Assembly (NCBI GenBank): GCA_050251615.1
Contig: JBFWMM010000003.1
Span: 62,001 to 126,000 of the forward strand
Reading direction: 5' to 3'
DNA: 64,000 nt
Source: Sedimentisphaera sp050251615
GTDB lineage: Bacteria; Planctomycetota; Phycisphaerae; Sedimentisphaerales; Sedimentisphaeraceae
Numbering within the stretch: the first letter of the stretch is position 1; the number at the start of each line of letters is the position of its first letter. The notes below the pieces were generated by a model. That model was not told where the DNA came from. It ran no database searches and saw only the letters and a program-made list of their open reading frames with translations. Below, piece after piece: positions 18,204 to 27,286 of the stretch. The translations under genes and the position numbers were made by a program.

Positions 18204-19427
18204 TCAATGATTCATTTCAGTTGCCATAATTTTACGAAGCGCATCAAAGGCCTGCTCACGTGTAAGCAGCTCCATATCAAGCTGTTTTTTATAGAGAGCT
18301 TTATGAAGAGCACCAAGTTCGGGGCCTGGGGCTATGCCGGCTTTTATGAGGTCATTGCCGTTTAATAAAGGCTCCGGCATATCAGGCTGCCCCTTGTATA
18401 ATGAGCACTTGAGAAGATTGTTAAAAACAGGATCGGGAGGTTGATATGCAGCCTGCAATATCGCAAGCTCGAAAGAAATCAATGTGTCTGCATATTGTGA
18501 GGCAAGCAACGGCCTCAGCTCGTGAAGAGGCAATGAGTTATCTGTAAGCTTGCCAAGATTTGCATAACACCACTTCACCTCCTCAATCTGGTTGTTGCTC
18601 AACTTCAAACTGTTGGCAAGTGCAATACCAGCCTCGGGATTCTTACTGTAAAGCCTTAAAATACCTTCCGTGAGACTGAGCCCGCCATCGGAAATCAAAA
18701 ACAGATTATACCAATCAGAGCCATAATGCAGCTTTTCCGGAAATATAAATTCAGCAAGGCCATACGTAATTAAATCAGATATGCCACGCCTGGAATTGGG
18801 GGAACATATAATCTTTTCCAACTCAAGAGTGATTCGCTCAGCGCTGATTGCAGTTATATTGGAAGCCAGATGTGCGATTGCAATGCAGGTATCTGCGTCA
18901 ATATCAAAATCAAGCTCAGTCGAAAAGCGGATGGCACGCAACATGCGCAGGTAGTCCTCGCTGAAGCGCTCTTCTGGAGAGCCAATTGTTCTGATCAATT
19001 TCTTCCTGATGTCCTCCTGCCCGCCAACATAATCTATAACCTCGTGCTTTACGGGGTCATAAAACATACCGTTAATGGTAAAATCTCGGCGGGAAGCATC
19101 TGTTTGCGGATCCGTGAATTCTATCCTGTCAGGCCGTCTGCCGTCTGTATAGGAATAATCACTGCGAAAAGTGGCAACATCTATCTGCCAATCCTTCTCC
19201 AGCACAAGCACAACGCCGAATTTCGCACCGACTGAAACAGTACGCTTGAAGATCTTCTCAACCTGCTGCGGCGTCGCATCAGTTGCAATATCGTAGTCTT
19301 TGGGCTCTCGGCCGAGAAGTCTGTCGCGTACGCAACCTCCGGCAAAGTATGCAATATGGCCGGCATCGCGCAACCTGCGCAAAACGCGCATTGCGGCTTG
19401 TTCGTTGGTCATACCGCTTTTACTCAT
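18204..19427 (-). CDS. CCA-adding tRNA nucleotidyltransferase / poly(A) polymerase family
   Basis: A 407-residue class II nucleotidyltransferase. The head carries GGCVRDRLLGREPKDYDIAT (metal-binding Asp pair DYD), then the RRDFTINGM motif and the RNA-binding helices around RMLRAIRFSTELDFDIDADT. The tRNA genes seen here do not encode CCA, so a CCA-adding enzyme is needed and this is the likely one; a pure poly(A) polymerase cannot be excluded. The start ATG 19427 overlaps the rsmD stop by 8 bases, which decides against the longer frame to 19499. The C-terminal part is helical and less conserved. Confidence 0.85.
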   Translation of the reverse strand: MSKSGMTNEQAAMRVLRRLRDAGHIAYFAGGCVRDRLLGREPKDYDIATDATPQQVEKIFKRTVSVGAKFGVVLVLEKDWQIDVATFRSDYSYTDGRRPDRIEFTDPQTDASRRDFTINGMFYDPVKHEVIDYVGGQEDIRKKLIRTIGSPEERFSEDYLRMLRAIRFSTELDFDIDADTCIAIAHLASNITAISAERITLELEKIICSPNSRRGISDLITYGLAEFIFPEKLHYGSDWYNLFLISDGGLSLTEGILRLYSKNPEAGIALANSLKLSNNQIEEVKWCYANLGKLTDNSLPLHELRPLLASQYADTLISFELAILQAAYQPPDPVFNNLLKCSLYKGQPDMPEPLLNGNDLIKAGIAPGPELGALHKALYKKQLDMELLTREQAFDALRKIMATEMNH

Positions 19428-20022
19428 CAATATCGCTCTCCGCAGATTGTTCGAGCCGCAAAAAAGTTTCTGCCATTGTTCCCCACTCGCGCCTGTCAAT
19501 CACTTTCAAGCCGCCGTAGCTTTCGTCAAGCACCGCTCGAATATGGGTACGAACAAGAACAAGGCCGCCTTCAATGATCTGCGAATTCATCAGAAAGAGC
19601 ATCTTTCCGAGTTGCGATTTCGCATCTGTCTCGCGGGTAAGCGGGAATGGTGGGTCAACAAAAGCCAAGTCGTATAAGTCAAGCCCGGGGGCAACCGGCG
19701 CCCCTGATTTGAACGCGTTGCCGCAGACAACAGCAGATTGATCCTCGTAGCCTGCGCGCTCAATGTTCTTATTAAGCACCTCAACCACGTGCTTGCCCAT
19801 ATCGACAAAAGTTACGCAGTCGGCACCTCTGCTGAGCGCCTCAAGCCCGAATGAGCCGGTTCCTGAGAACACATCGCCCACTTTCGCACCTTCCGGCAGG
19901 CCATAGCTGCTGTAAAGAATGTTGAAAATCGATTCTTTTACCCTGTCTGTTACGGGTCTTGTGTCCATGCCGGGAGGGCTCAAGAGCTTCATCCCGCGCC
20001 TTTCTCCTGCGATTATCCTCAC
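19420..20022 (-). CDS. rsmD: 16S rRNA (guanine966-N2)-methyltransferase
   Basis: A 200-residue SAM-dependent RNA methyltransferase. It begins MRIIAGERRGMKLLSPPG with the conserved RPVTDRVKESIFNIL and the SAM-binding loop VGDVFSGTGSFGLEALSRGA. The catalytic FVDPPF motif follows. The reaction methylates N2 of G966 in 16S rRNA during 30S assembly. The start is GTG at 20022. It lies 25 bases after argF and overlaps cca by 8 bases. Confidence 0.93.
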   Translation of the reverse strand: MRIIAGERRGMKLLSPPGMDTRPVTDRVKESIFNILYSSYGLPEGAKVGDVFSGTGSFGLEALSRGADCVTFVDMGKHVVEVLNKNIERAGYEDQSAVVCGNAFKSGAPVAPGLDLYDLAFVDPPFPLTRETDAKSQLGKMLFLMNSQIIEGGLVLVRTHIRAVLDESYGGLKVIDRREWGTMAETFLRLEQSAESDIDE

Positions 20023-20047
20023 GCCGCCGTCTTTCTAAAAGCTAAAA

Positions 20048-20962
20048 TCAGGCCAGCAGGTACTTGACCAGTCCGCGCTGGAAATGCAGACGGTTTTCAG
20101 CTTCCTGGAAAATAACAGAGCGCTCATGCTCAACCACCTCATCGCTGATTTCAAAGCCGCGGTATGCCGGCAGGCAATGCATTACACGGCAGTCGTTCGG
20201 AGCCGCGTTCAGGAGATTTATGTCAACCTGATAGCCGGCGAAGTCTTTGAGTCTCTGTTGCTTTTCCTCTTCCTGCCCCATGCTCACCCAGGTGTCCGTA
20301 TAAATGATGTTGGCGTCTTTCACCGCTTCGTATGGGTCGATAAGCTGCTCGCAACATCCTTCTGAAACGGAGTTTACATAATCTATTGATTCGCTGTCGA
20401 GCTGATAGCCTTCCGGCGAGGCTATGGCGATGCTCATTCCAAGAGCAGCGCAGACATTCGCAAGCGAGCGGGTAACGTTGTTGCCGTCGCCGATATAAGC
20501 GAATTTAAGCCCTTTCAGAGTCCCGAAAACCTCTCGTGCGGTGAGAACGTCCGCCATCGCCTGACAGGGATGCGAATAGTCGGTAAGAGCGTTTATCACC
20601 GGCACGCTTCCCCACTTGGCAAGTCCGATGACCGTGTCATGGGCAAAAGTACGCGCCATAATGCAATCAACATACCCGCTGAGTACTCTGGCGAAATCCT
20701 TCACCGGTTCGCGCTGGCCAATGCCGCCTGCGTCTTCCTGCGTCTTAACGTATATCGCCTGACCGCCGAGGTTAATCATGGCGGTCTGGAAGCTCATACG
20801 CGTACGAAGGCTCGGCTTCTCAAACAACATGGCTAATATCTTGCCCTTCAGGCAGAGGTCGCTGCCGCCGGACTTATAAATCTTTTTCAGAGCCGCACTT
20901 ATTTCAAGCAGCTCGTTGAGCTGGTCTGTCGTACAGTCCCTGATAGATAAAAAATGCTTCAT
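20048..20962 (-). CDS. argF: Ornithine carbamoyltransferase
   Basis: A 304-residue enzyme that makes citrulline from ornithine and carbamoyl phosphate. The carbamoyl-phosphate site is FEKPSLRTRMSFQ, with ARTFAHDTV and the HPCQAMAD loop. The ornithine-binding end has DTWVSMGQEEE and the HCLPAYRGFEI motif. Length and motifs fit the anabolic form; the absent Pro/Trp-type changes argue against an N-acetylornithine version, but by eye only. AAGGG precedes the ATG. It sits 60 bases after argD. Confidence 0.93.
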   Translation of the reverse strand: MKHFLSIRDCTTDQLNELLEISAALKKIYKSGGSDLCLKGKILAMLFEKPSLRTRMSFQTAMINLGGQAIYVKTQEDAGGIGQREPVKDFARVLSGYVDCIMARTFAHDTVIGLAKWGSVPVINALTDYSHPCQAMADVLTAREVFGTLKGLKFAYIGDGNNVTRSLANVCAALGMSIAIASPEGYQLDSESIDYVNSVSEGCCEQLIDPYEAVKDANIIYTDTWVSMGQEEEKQQRLKDFAGYQVDINLLNAAPNDCRVMHCLPAYRGFEISDEVVEHERSVIFQEAENRLHFQRGLVKYLLA

Positions 20963-21022
20963 AATAGTTACCCTTACGAAGAAACAAATGAAAATGTTCC
21001 TTCCTTGCGCTACGTTGCGCTG

Positions 21023-22231
21023 TTATTCAGTAGAATCGAGAGTTTTGTTGTCCAGAACGCTCTTAAGTATTTCGATTGCCAGATCAATCTGCTCCGCAGT
21101 TACTATCATTGACGGCATAAACCGTAGCACGTTACCTTGTGTACAGTTGATGCGCAATCCCTTTTCAAGGCACCCTGCCACGATCTCGGCACCCGGAGTT
21201 TTCAGCTGGAGGCCGATCATAAGCCCTTTACCGCGGACGTGGTCTATAACGGAATACTTCATGGCAAGAGCTGAGAGCTTTTCCGAACAGTAGTCCCCCA
21301 TCTTAACGGCATTTTCAATCAGGCCAAGCTCTTCAATCGCTTTGAATGTTGCGATGGAAGCCGCGCAGGCGATTGAATTGCCACCGAATGTCGAGGCGTG
21401 CGTGCCAGGCTGAAAAGAAGCCGCAACTTCGGCCTTTGCTGTAATCGCTCCAATTGCCACGCCGCCGCCAAGAGCCTTGGCAAGGCTCATAATATCCGGT
21501 TCGATGCCGTAATGCTGATATGCGAACCATTTGCCTGTGCGCCCCATACCCGTTTGAACCTCATCGAGAATCATTACCGCACCGTTTGCACTGCAAAGTT
21601 CGCGAATTTTGAGCATATATTCTTCAGTAGCCACGTTTACGCCGCCTTCACCCTGAATAGGCTCAATCATAACTGCAGCAGTTTCATCGTCAAACGCCTC
21701 TTCAAGCGCTGCTATGTCGTTGTACGGCACATATTTAAACCCTGGCACAAGCGGCATAAAGCCTTTGTGGTACTTGGGCTGGCCGGTCGCGGTAATCGCG
21801 GCGAAAGTACGTCCGTGAAAGCTGTTGAGCGTGGTGATAATCCGATACTTCTCTTCTTTTGTCGCGAGGCGAGCAAGCTTGATGGCAGCTTCGTTTGCCT
21901 CGGCACCGCTGTTGCAGAAAAATGACTTCCCGCCGAAGCTGTGCGTAGCGATAAGCTCGGCAAGCATTCCCTGCTCCTCTGTATAGAAGGTGTTGTCTAT
22001 GTGGAGAAGCTTCTCGGCCTGCTCCTTTATCGCCTTGACAACATACGGATGGCAATGGCCGATTCCGCTCACAGCCCATCCGGGAAACATATCCAGAATC
22101 TTGTTGCCCTCAGCATCGAAAAGCCAGTTACCCTCGCCGCGCGTTATCACGCGCGGAAGTCTGCCGTAGTTACCGATAACATATTTCCCGAATTGTTCTA
22201 TTACACTCTTGGTATCCATGTTTTTTCTCAT
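21023..22231 (-). CDS. argD: Acetylornithine aminotransferase
   Basis: A 402-residue class III PLP aminotransferase. Visible motifs are the FFCNSGAEANEAAIKLAR phosphate loop, FHGRTFAAITATGQPKYH, ILDEVQTGMGRTGKWFAYQ with the PLP-contacting Asp, and SLAKALGGG with the Schiff-base Lys. It converts N-acetylglutamate semialdehyde to N-acetylornithine. The ATG at 22231 overlaps the argB stop as ATGA; a second in-frame ATG four codons later is an alternative start. Confidence 0.93.
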   Translation of the reverse strand: MRKNMDTKSVIEQFGKYVIGNYGRLPRVITRGEGNWLFDAEGNKILDMFPGWAVSGIGHCHPYVVKAIKEQAEKLLHIDNTFYTEEQGMLAELIATHSFGGKSFFCNSGAEANEAAIKLARLATKEEKYRIITTLNSFHGRTFAAITATGQPKYHKGFMPLVPGFKYVPYNDIAALEEAFDDETAAVMIEPIQGEGGVNVATEEYMLKIRELCSANGAVMILDEVQTGMGRTGKWFAYQHYGIEPDIMSLAKALGGGVAIGAITAKAEVAASFQPGTHASTFGGNSIACAASIATFKAIEELGLIENAVKMGDYCSEKLSALAMKYSVIDHVRGKGLMIGLQLKTPGAEIVAGCLEKGLRINCTQGNVLRFMPSMIVTAEQIDLAIEILKSVLDNKTLDSTE

Positions 22232-23100
22232 TTCGTAATTTGTGTTCCCACGCCTTCTTCTGTGTATATTTCGAGAAGGAGTGAGTGTTCGAGGCGCCCG
22301 TCAATTATGTGCGCCTTTTTAACGCCGCCGTCAAGAGCCATAAAACACGACTCTATCTTAGGCAACATACCGCCGGAAAGCACACCCTGCTCGATGAGAT
22401 GCTTTGCTTCATTTTCACTGAGAGAGCTTATTCTGCTTTCAGGGTCATCGATTTTCATACGTATGCCATGCGTGTCGCTGAGCAGAACCAACTTCTCCGC
22501 TCCAACGGCTGCCGCAACCATTCCCGCCGCGCTGTCGGCATTGATATTAAGTTTCTGACCGCTTCTGTCGATACCCACAGGCGCTATCACGGGGATTGTG
22601 CCCGCCTCGCAAAGCTTTGTAATGATTTTCGCATTAACGCTCTCCACCTCGCCTACAAGGCCTATGTCGAGCTTGCGACCTTCGTGCGTCAGTACGAGCG
22701 GTTTGCCGCTGATAACACAACTGCTCATCGAATGCAATCCCATGGCTTCGCAACCGAAGCTGTTGATAATCTCGCAGATAGGCTTGTTGACTTCGTTTAT
22801 AATCGTGTGCTCAACAATTTTGAGCGTGAGCTTATCGGTGTATCTGCGGCCATGAACCCACTGCGGCTCAATGCCGGATCGCTCCATTGCCTTGGAGATA
22901 TGCTTGCCTCCGCCATGTACAATAACGGGCATAATGCCGACAGTATGCATAAACACGACATCGCGAAGCAATTCCTGCTGGAGTTTGGTGTCTTCGAGGA
23001 TACTGCCTCCGAGCTTCACGACAACTATCCTGCCGCGAAACCGGCGGATGTATTCCATCGCCTCAATGAGACCTTTGGCCTTTTGTATGGCGTCCTGCAT
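22228..23100 (-). CDS. argB: Acetylglutamate kinase
   Basis: A 290-residue amino-acid kinase for the second step of arginine synthesis. The glycine loop VVVKLGGSILED, the substrate loop IVHGGGKHISKAMERSG with the following GRRYTD motif, and INADSAAGMVAAAVGAEKLVLLSD near the ATP site are typical. The extended N-terminal helix (residues 1-22) is of the kind found in arginine-inhibited hexameric kinases, so feedback control by arginine is likely. I chose ATG 23100; a GTG four codons earlier is possible. tRNA-Thr lies just upstream on the same strand. Confidence 0.93.
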   Translation of the reverse strand: MQDAIQKAKGLIEAMEYIRRFRGRIVVVKLGGSILEDTKLQQELLRDVVFMHTVGIMPVIVHGGGKHISKAMERSGIEPQWVHGRRYTDKLTLKIVEHTIINEVNKPICEIINSFGCEAMGLHSMSSCVISGKPLVLTHEGRKLDIGLVGEVESVNAKIITKLCEAGTIPVIAPVGIDRSGQKLNINADSAAGMVAAAVGAEKLVLLSDTHGIRMKIDDPESRISSLSENEAKHLIEQGVLSGGMLPKIESCFMALDGGVKKAHIIDGRLEHSLLLEIYTEEGVGTQITK

Positions 23101-23183
23101 TTTTCTTCTCACATTCTAAAGTAGAGTGCTGCGACCGTCAGCCTCAAAACGCAGGCTTAAAGCCGCATTCCATAACGAAAAAA

Positions 23184-23254
23184 GCCAGCGGTGGGATTTG
23201 AACCCACGACCGCTGGTTTACAAAACCAGTGCTCTACCACTGAGCTACGCTGGC
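23184..23254 (-). tRNA. tRNA-Thr(TGT)
   Basis: A 71-base cloverleaf on the minus strand. The acceptor GCCAGCG pairs with CGCTGGC. The D arm is GCTCAGTGGTAGAGC. The anticodon stem CTGGT/ACCAG encloses loop TTTGTAA (anticodon TGT). The T arm is GTGGGTTCAAATCCCAC. No CCA is encoded; six T follow the 3' end, which may help end or process the transcript. Confidence 0.96.
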
Positions 23255-23284
23255 ACTTATGGCTTTTTTCTTAAGAGACGCTGA

Positions 23285-23312
23285 ATTTTACGGTTTCAGT
23301 TCTTCTTTGCAA
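23285..23312 (-). promoter_or_regulatory. Promoter of tRNA-Thr (and possibly the arg operon)
   Basis: On the minus strand TTGCAA, a 16-base spacer and TAAAAT, about 30 bases before the mature tRNA. No separate promoter was found between the tRNA and argB. Confidence 0.55.
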
Positions 23313-23384
23313 GTAGTTTTAGCCGTACGACTACAAAAAACGTTCATTATTGTCGCGGTATGGGAAGCTTGCGAACCGGAGCGA

Positions 23385-23412
23385 TTGATTAAAGTAAGCT
23401 AAACCGTAAAAT
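23385..23412 (+). promoter_or_regulatory. Promoter of dacB
   Basis: TTGATT, a 16-base spacer and TAAAAT, with the expected transcription start near 23419 and a leader of about 33 bases. Confidence 0.5.
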
Positions 23413-23451
23413 CACCTGCATTGATGTTAAACTGAAAGGACTCAGGACAAA

Positions 23452-24786
23452 ATGAAGTTACAAGTACTGGCGTTATTACTCGCGGCAACAACCTGTCTGG
23501 CAAGCGTAAGCTCGAAGATAGAATCGATAGCCGCGCGTAAGGAACTGACAAAAGTTAAAATAGCGGTAACTGTGCTTGACGCACAGACCGGCAGGGCTAT
23601 GTGCGAGTATAATTCTACCACCCCCCTCGTACCAGCCTCAACTATGAAGCTTGTAACTTCAACTCTCGCTCTTGAAAAACTCGGCTGGGACTACAAATTC
23701 ACCACAACAGTTGCATACAACGGAAGCGATGTGATTGTGAGAGGGTCGGGGGACCCCCTGCTCGGTATGAATAAAGATATAATCTCCGAAATAAGCCGTG
23801 AGCTGAAAGACATTACAGCGAACGTCCGCAATATACTTGTTGACAGCACTATATTTGACGATGAGCTCCAGAACAAGAACTGGCCTGCGGCGGAAATCAA
23901 CCGCTCCTACCAGCCGGAAGTCTGTGGAATCAACTACCGGCTAAACTGCGTCAGCTTTAATGTCTGGCCGGAGGGTAGCGCTACTAAATGGTCAACGGAG
24001 CCGGCAAGCTCCTGCCTGAGCGTGTCTAACAAATCAAAATACACTTCATCGCACACGAATACAGTGTGGGCAAGCCGCTCACCTGACTCAAACGACTTTA
24101 CCATATACGGCAACTGTGGATTCAAAGCGCTACCGTTTGAAGTACCCGTACACAGGCCGGCGGTCTTTTTCGGCGTGCTTCTGGCTGAGAAACTGCTGAG
24201 CGACGGCATTTCCGTAACGGGTAGCGTGATCGAAGGCAAGGCAGCGGACGGCAAAATACTTACAAGCTTCGATACGCCGATAGAGGCTGTCGTAATTGAA
24301 GCCAACACAAACAGTTTGAACCTCGCGGCAGAGTGCCTGGCCAAAGCGATCGCGGCGAAATCAGCACCTGCAGGCAACTGGACAACCTTTTCAAGCACCG
24401 CGCAGGGCTATGCGGCAAAATACGCGCGAAGCGATGCGGAGGCGGTGATTGTGGACGGTAGCGGTCTCAGCAGAGCAAACAGGCTCTCCACAAACGTAAT
24501 AGCGGGGATTCTCTACGATGAATCGAAAAGCGCAGGCTTCGAGCGCTTCAAAAAGACTCTCGCCGTCGGAGGCGTAAACGGGTCGGGGCCGGTGAGCAGA
24601 TATTTCAAAGATCCGAAGTGCCGCGGCAGAATCTTCGCTAAAAGCGGTACCCTCACAGGTGTTAAAGCACTCGCAGGATACTGCGAAACAGACTCCGGCG
24701 ACTATGTGTTTTCAATAATAACCAACAACGCCAACGGTGCAACGCGCATAGCAATAAATGACATTGTAATCAGTTTGTTTGATTAG
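23452..24786 (+). CDS. dacB: D-alanyl-D-alanine carboxypeptidase/endopeptidase (PBP4 type)
   Basis: A 444-residue S13-family peptidase that trims or cuts peptidoglycan peptides in the periplasm. A signal peptide (residues 1-17, ending CLAS) precedes the catalytic domain. The nucleophile motif is STMK (63-66), the SxN motif lies in DGSGLSRANRLS, and the KTG motif reads KSG (IFAKSGTLTGV), a common variant in this family. A large insertion between STMK and SxN is present as in PBP4. GGA-type ribosome binding sequence precedes the ATG. With the FtsI-like PBP this points to a real peptidoglycan wall. Confidence 0.92.
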   Translation: MKLQVLALLLAATTCLASVSSKIESIAARKELTKVKIAVTVLDAQTGRAMCEYNSTTPLVPASTMKLVTSTLALEKLGWDYKFTTTVAYNGSDVIVRGSGDPLLGMNKDIISEISRELKDITANVRNILVDSTIFDDELQNKNWPAAEINRSYQPEVCGINYRLNCVSFNVWPEGSATKWSTEPASSCLSVSNKSKYTSSHTNTVWASRSPDSNDFTIYGNCGFKALPFEVPVHRPAVFFGVLLAEKLLSDGISVTGSVIEGKAADGKILTSFDTPIEAVVIEANTNSLNLAAECLAKAIAAKSAPAGNWTTFSSTAQGYAAKYARSDAEAVIVDGSGLSRANRLSTNVIAGILYDESKSAGFERFKKTLAVGGVNGSGPVSRYFKDPKCRGRIFAKSGTLTGVKALAGYCETDSGDYVFSIITNNANGATRIAINDIVISLFD

Positions 24787-24802
24787 AGAAAGGATGCCGT
24801 AT

Positions 24803-25099
24803 ATGCTTGTACACTCAGTTTACTTCTGGCTCAAGAAAGATGTTACCGATGAGCAGAGAGCGTTTTTCAAAACCTGCCTCGACCGGCTCAAGAACGTCGA
24901 GGAGGCAGTTGCCGTTTACACGGGCTCGCCTTCAACTACAAACAGGCCTGTAATTGAGCGTAGCTACGATTTCGCTTTGACGCTTGTTTTCAAGGATATG
25001 CCTGCTCATGACGCTTATCAAGTATCACCGCCCCACAAGCAATTCCTCAAAGATTGCAGCGCTATGTTTGACAGGCTCGTAATCTACGACGCTGACTAA
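24803..25099 (+). CDS. Dabb-domain (stress-responsive alpha/beta barrel) protein
   Basis: A 98-residue dimeric ferredoxin-like barrel protein: MLVHSVYFWLKKD at the start and the YDFALTLVFKD and YQVSPPHKQFL segments match the Dabb family. Family members are small soluble proteins, some with enzyme activity, most without a known function. I start at ATG 24803, with AGAAAGG 9 bases upstream and the usual family N-terminus; an ATG three codons earlier is too close to the ribosome binding site. It begins 16 bases after dacB and is likely in the same transcript. Confidence 0.85.
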   Translation: MLVHSVYFWLKKDVTDEQRAFFKTCLDRLKNVEEAVAVYTGSPSTTNRPVIERSYDFALTLVFKDMPAHDAYQVSPPHKQFLKDCSAMFDRLVIYDAD

Positions 25100-25237
25100 A
25101 GCGGCAAAGCATATACATACCCTTGCCGGCAACTCGGTGCCCTGGTGCAGGGATATTTTCTTACGCCACCGATTTGCATTGATAGGCTCTAATTTAAGGT
25201 ATCGCGTGCCCTTTTGCGATCACAGCGATTTCGCCCA

Positions 25238-27124
25238 CTATTCGAGCTTGTGATTTCTCTTCTGGTGGTCGGGAATATCGTCATAGATCTCGCGTGCGCT
25301 GGTTTCGTAAGGCGTGCCCGGGTACTTATCCACAATCTCCTGCAACACCTCGATCAGCTTTTTGCTACTGCCGAGCCTCGTATAACTGCCGCGTAGCATT
25401 TGAGCCTCCTGAAGGAGTTTTTGAGCGTGAATTTCATCCTCAGGGCTCAATTGAACGGCTTGTGCCTTACCGGTTGTAGCGGTTGAGTTCTCCGTTGCCG
25501 TAGCCGGCTGGTTAGGATCGNNNNNNNNNNNNNNNNNNNNNNNNNNNNNNNNNNNNNNNNNNNNNNNNNNNNNNNNNNNNNNNNNNNNNNNNNNNNNNNN
25601 NNNNNNNNNNNNNNNNNNNNCCGGCTGGTTAGGATCGGAGGGGGCAAGCCGGTTAGGGTCGGAAGGGGCCGGCTGGTTAGGATCGGAGGGGGCAAGCCGG
25701 TTAGGGTCGGAGGGGGCCGGCTGATTGGGTTCGCTGTCCTGCGTAACCGGTTTTGGAAGTTGCGGAAGCGGCATTGGAGCCGGGCCCTGCGGCGTCATGC
25801 CGGGCATTTGAGGTGGTATTCCGGGAGGATTGGTACCGTGGTTAAAAGGGTCCATCCCCGGGCCGCCGAAAGGTCTGGCGCCCGCATTGAACGACGGCAC
25901 ATTTATACCTTCCACTTTGGGCAGTTTAAGCCCGCCTGTTGCGTTGGTAACGAACATCCTGAACAGCAGACCGAAATCCGTACCAGCATAGAGGATCTGC
26001 CCTGATTTGTCGCTGAGAAGGATTGTGTTACCAAAGAGCTTTGCGAAAGCGGACAAATTCTGCGGTATCGCACTTACGGAAGTCTTCTTGAAATCCTCAT
26101 TCGTTTCCGCAAATACCCCGCCTTCAAGTCCCATCTTTTTGGAGAAGTCTCTGGCAGATTCAAGGTCAGTATCCACATTTATCGTAAGCACTTCGAGCTT
26201 ATCTGATTCCGCCGCTATTTCTTTGAGCTTCTTCACATACGCAATGGACCTGCGGAGGGAATCGTCGGTTGTAGCTGAGGGTTCTTCGAGTTTTGCGTAT
26301 TCATTGAGTACTTCATTTTTGGCGATATAGGCCTTTTCTTCCGCGGTGAAAGCGGCAGCCTTGCTGCTCCAGACGTAGATACAGGTCAGCGCTTCTCTTC
26401 CCGTAACGGGGAAATACTTCTCACTGACTCCCGCAAAAGAGATATTTTTGCCGGTGAGGACGGCTTGCTTGGGCGAATAATCAATTTCAAATGGTAGCTC
26501 CACCGCTTTTCTCACTGCCTCGGCATCTTTTTTAACCCTCCTCAGGAAATAGTCCCTGTCGGGGGGTTGCTCTGAAGACAAAACGGAAAAAGCGGCGAGG
26601 GAATAGTATGCCGCATCGCTCGTCGGAGAGAGCTTTGCCGCAGAAAGGCACTTCTTTGAGCAACTGCCTGCATCATCTCCCGTAAGATAGCCGTACCATG
26701 CATCTGCAAGGAGCATATCGCTTCTGTCCTCCGGCGTCATAGCCCTGCTTGCTTTGCGGATTTCGAGAATCGTGCGGCCAAACTCCCTTTGCTGTTCTTC
26801 AGTTATATCTTCACCACTGGCCACTATTGATGCAACAGTAGCCAGAAGGGTACGCGCCTTTTCAGCTGCCTGCGAAGCCTCTTCCTGCTGTTCGCGAAGC
26901 CGCTGCTCACGGTCTCCCCCGCGATCTCTCGCGGCAGATTCATGCGTGGGGCGCTGCATGGCGCCTCCGCCGAGCCCCGGTACATTGCCCGGCACGCCGG
27001 GCGGTTGAACATCTCTGGCCGCGGCGGTAAAATGCGCCGGCCCTGACATATAATCAACGGTAAGTGCTTGTGAAACCGCCGCCGGCACAACAAGCATCAC
27101 GACAACAAATGTTTTGATTTTCAT
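25238..27124 (-). CDS. Secreted protein with PSDPN tandem repeats, interrupted by an assembly gap
   Basis: Not a recognised family. A signal peptide (MKIKTFVVVMLVVPAAVSQA) is followed by a charged E/R/Q-rich region (about residues 65-95), a helical segment with TPR-like pieces (SPTSDAAYYSLAAFSVL), then a thioredoxin-like alpha/beta portion without a CxxC pair (EVLTINVDTDLESA, NTILLSDKSGQILYAG). A Pro/Gly/Met-rich linker leads into tandem eight-residue units PSDPNQPA and PSDPNRLA. The last 65 residues are again helical (LQEIVDKYPGTPYETSARE). The gap lies inside the repeats, so true length is unknown. AGGGGA sits before ATG 27124. Possibly an envelope scaffold; no function can be assigned. Confidence 0.7.
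   Translation of the reverse strand: MKIKTFVVVMLVVPAAVSQALTVDYMSGPAHFTAAARDVQPPGVPGNVPGLGGGAMQRPTHESAARDRGGDREQRLREQQEEASQAAEKARTLLATVASIVASGEDITEEQQREFGRTILEIRKASRAMTPEDRSDMLLADAWYGYLTGDDAGSCSKKCLSAAKLSPTSDAAYYSLAAFSVLSSEQPPDRDYFLRRVKKDAEAVRKAVELPFEIDYSPKQAVLTGKNISFAGVSEKYFPVTGREALTCIYVWSSKAAAFTAEEKAYIAKNEVLNEYAKLEEPSATTDDSLRRSIAYVKKLKEIAAESDKLEVLTINVDTDLESARDFSKKMGLEGGVFAETNEDFKKTSVSAIPQNLSAFAKLFGNTILLSDKSGQILYAGTDFGLLFRMFVTNATGGLKLPKVEGINVPSFNAGARPFGGPGMDPFNHGTNPPGIPPQMPGMTPQGPAPMPLPQLPKPVTQDSEPNQPAPSDPNRLAPSDPNQPAPSDPNRLAPSDPNQPXXXXXXXXXXXXXXXXXXXXXXXXXXXXXXXXXXDPNQPATATENSTATTGKAQAVQLSPEDEIHAQKLLQEAQMLRGSYTRLGSSKKLIEVLQEIVDKYPGTPYETSAREIYDDIPDHQKRNHKLE
25504..25730. repeat. 48-bp coding tandem repeat flanking the N gap
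   Basis: The unit is 48 bp made of two diverged 24-bp halves. Right of the gap there are two full copies (25621-25668, 25669-25716) and a partial one; left of it 17 bases of the same unit remain (25504-25520). Each half encodes eight residues beginning with PSDPN, so copy-number change keeps the frame. Confidence 0.9.
25521..25620. other. Assembly gap of 100 N
   Basis: Exactly 100 N, the usual placeholder size. If only repeats are missing, the flanks predict a true length of 31 + 48k bases; 100 has the same remainder modulo 3, so the printed frame is preserved by chance. Confidence 0.98.
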
Positions 27125-27179
27125 ATTGCCATTCCCCTGTATCACTCTTTTTGAAATTCACAATCAAAAGTACACTAAC

Positions 27180-27207
27180 AATATAACCAGAACCATCGCA
27201 ACTTCAA
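27180..27207 (-). promoter_or_regulatory. Promoter of the PSDPN-repeat protein gene
   Basis: On the minus strand TTGAAG, a 16-base spacer and TATATT; predicted leader about 49 bases. Confidence 0.45.
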
Positions 27208-27286
27208 AGGTATAATTGTTTTTTCAAGCGTAAATCTTATGATTGACTCGCACTCTCATAATTAATTTACTTTTGCGAAAGCAGCT

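Noticed and set aside
22285..23124. 279-residue plus-strand open frame
   Set aside because: Antisense to argB, which is unmistakable.
25504..25730. CRISPR array
   Set aside because: The repeat has no spacers, encodes an in-frame PSDPN peptide repeat and no cas genes are nearby.
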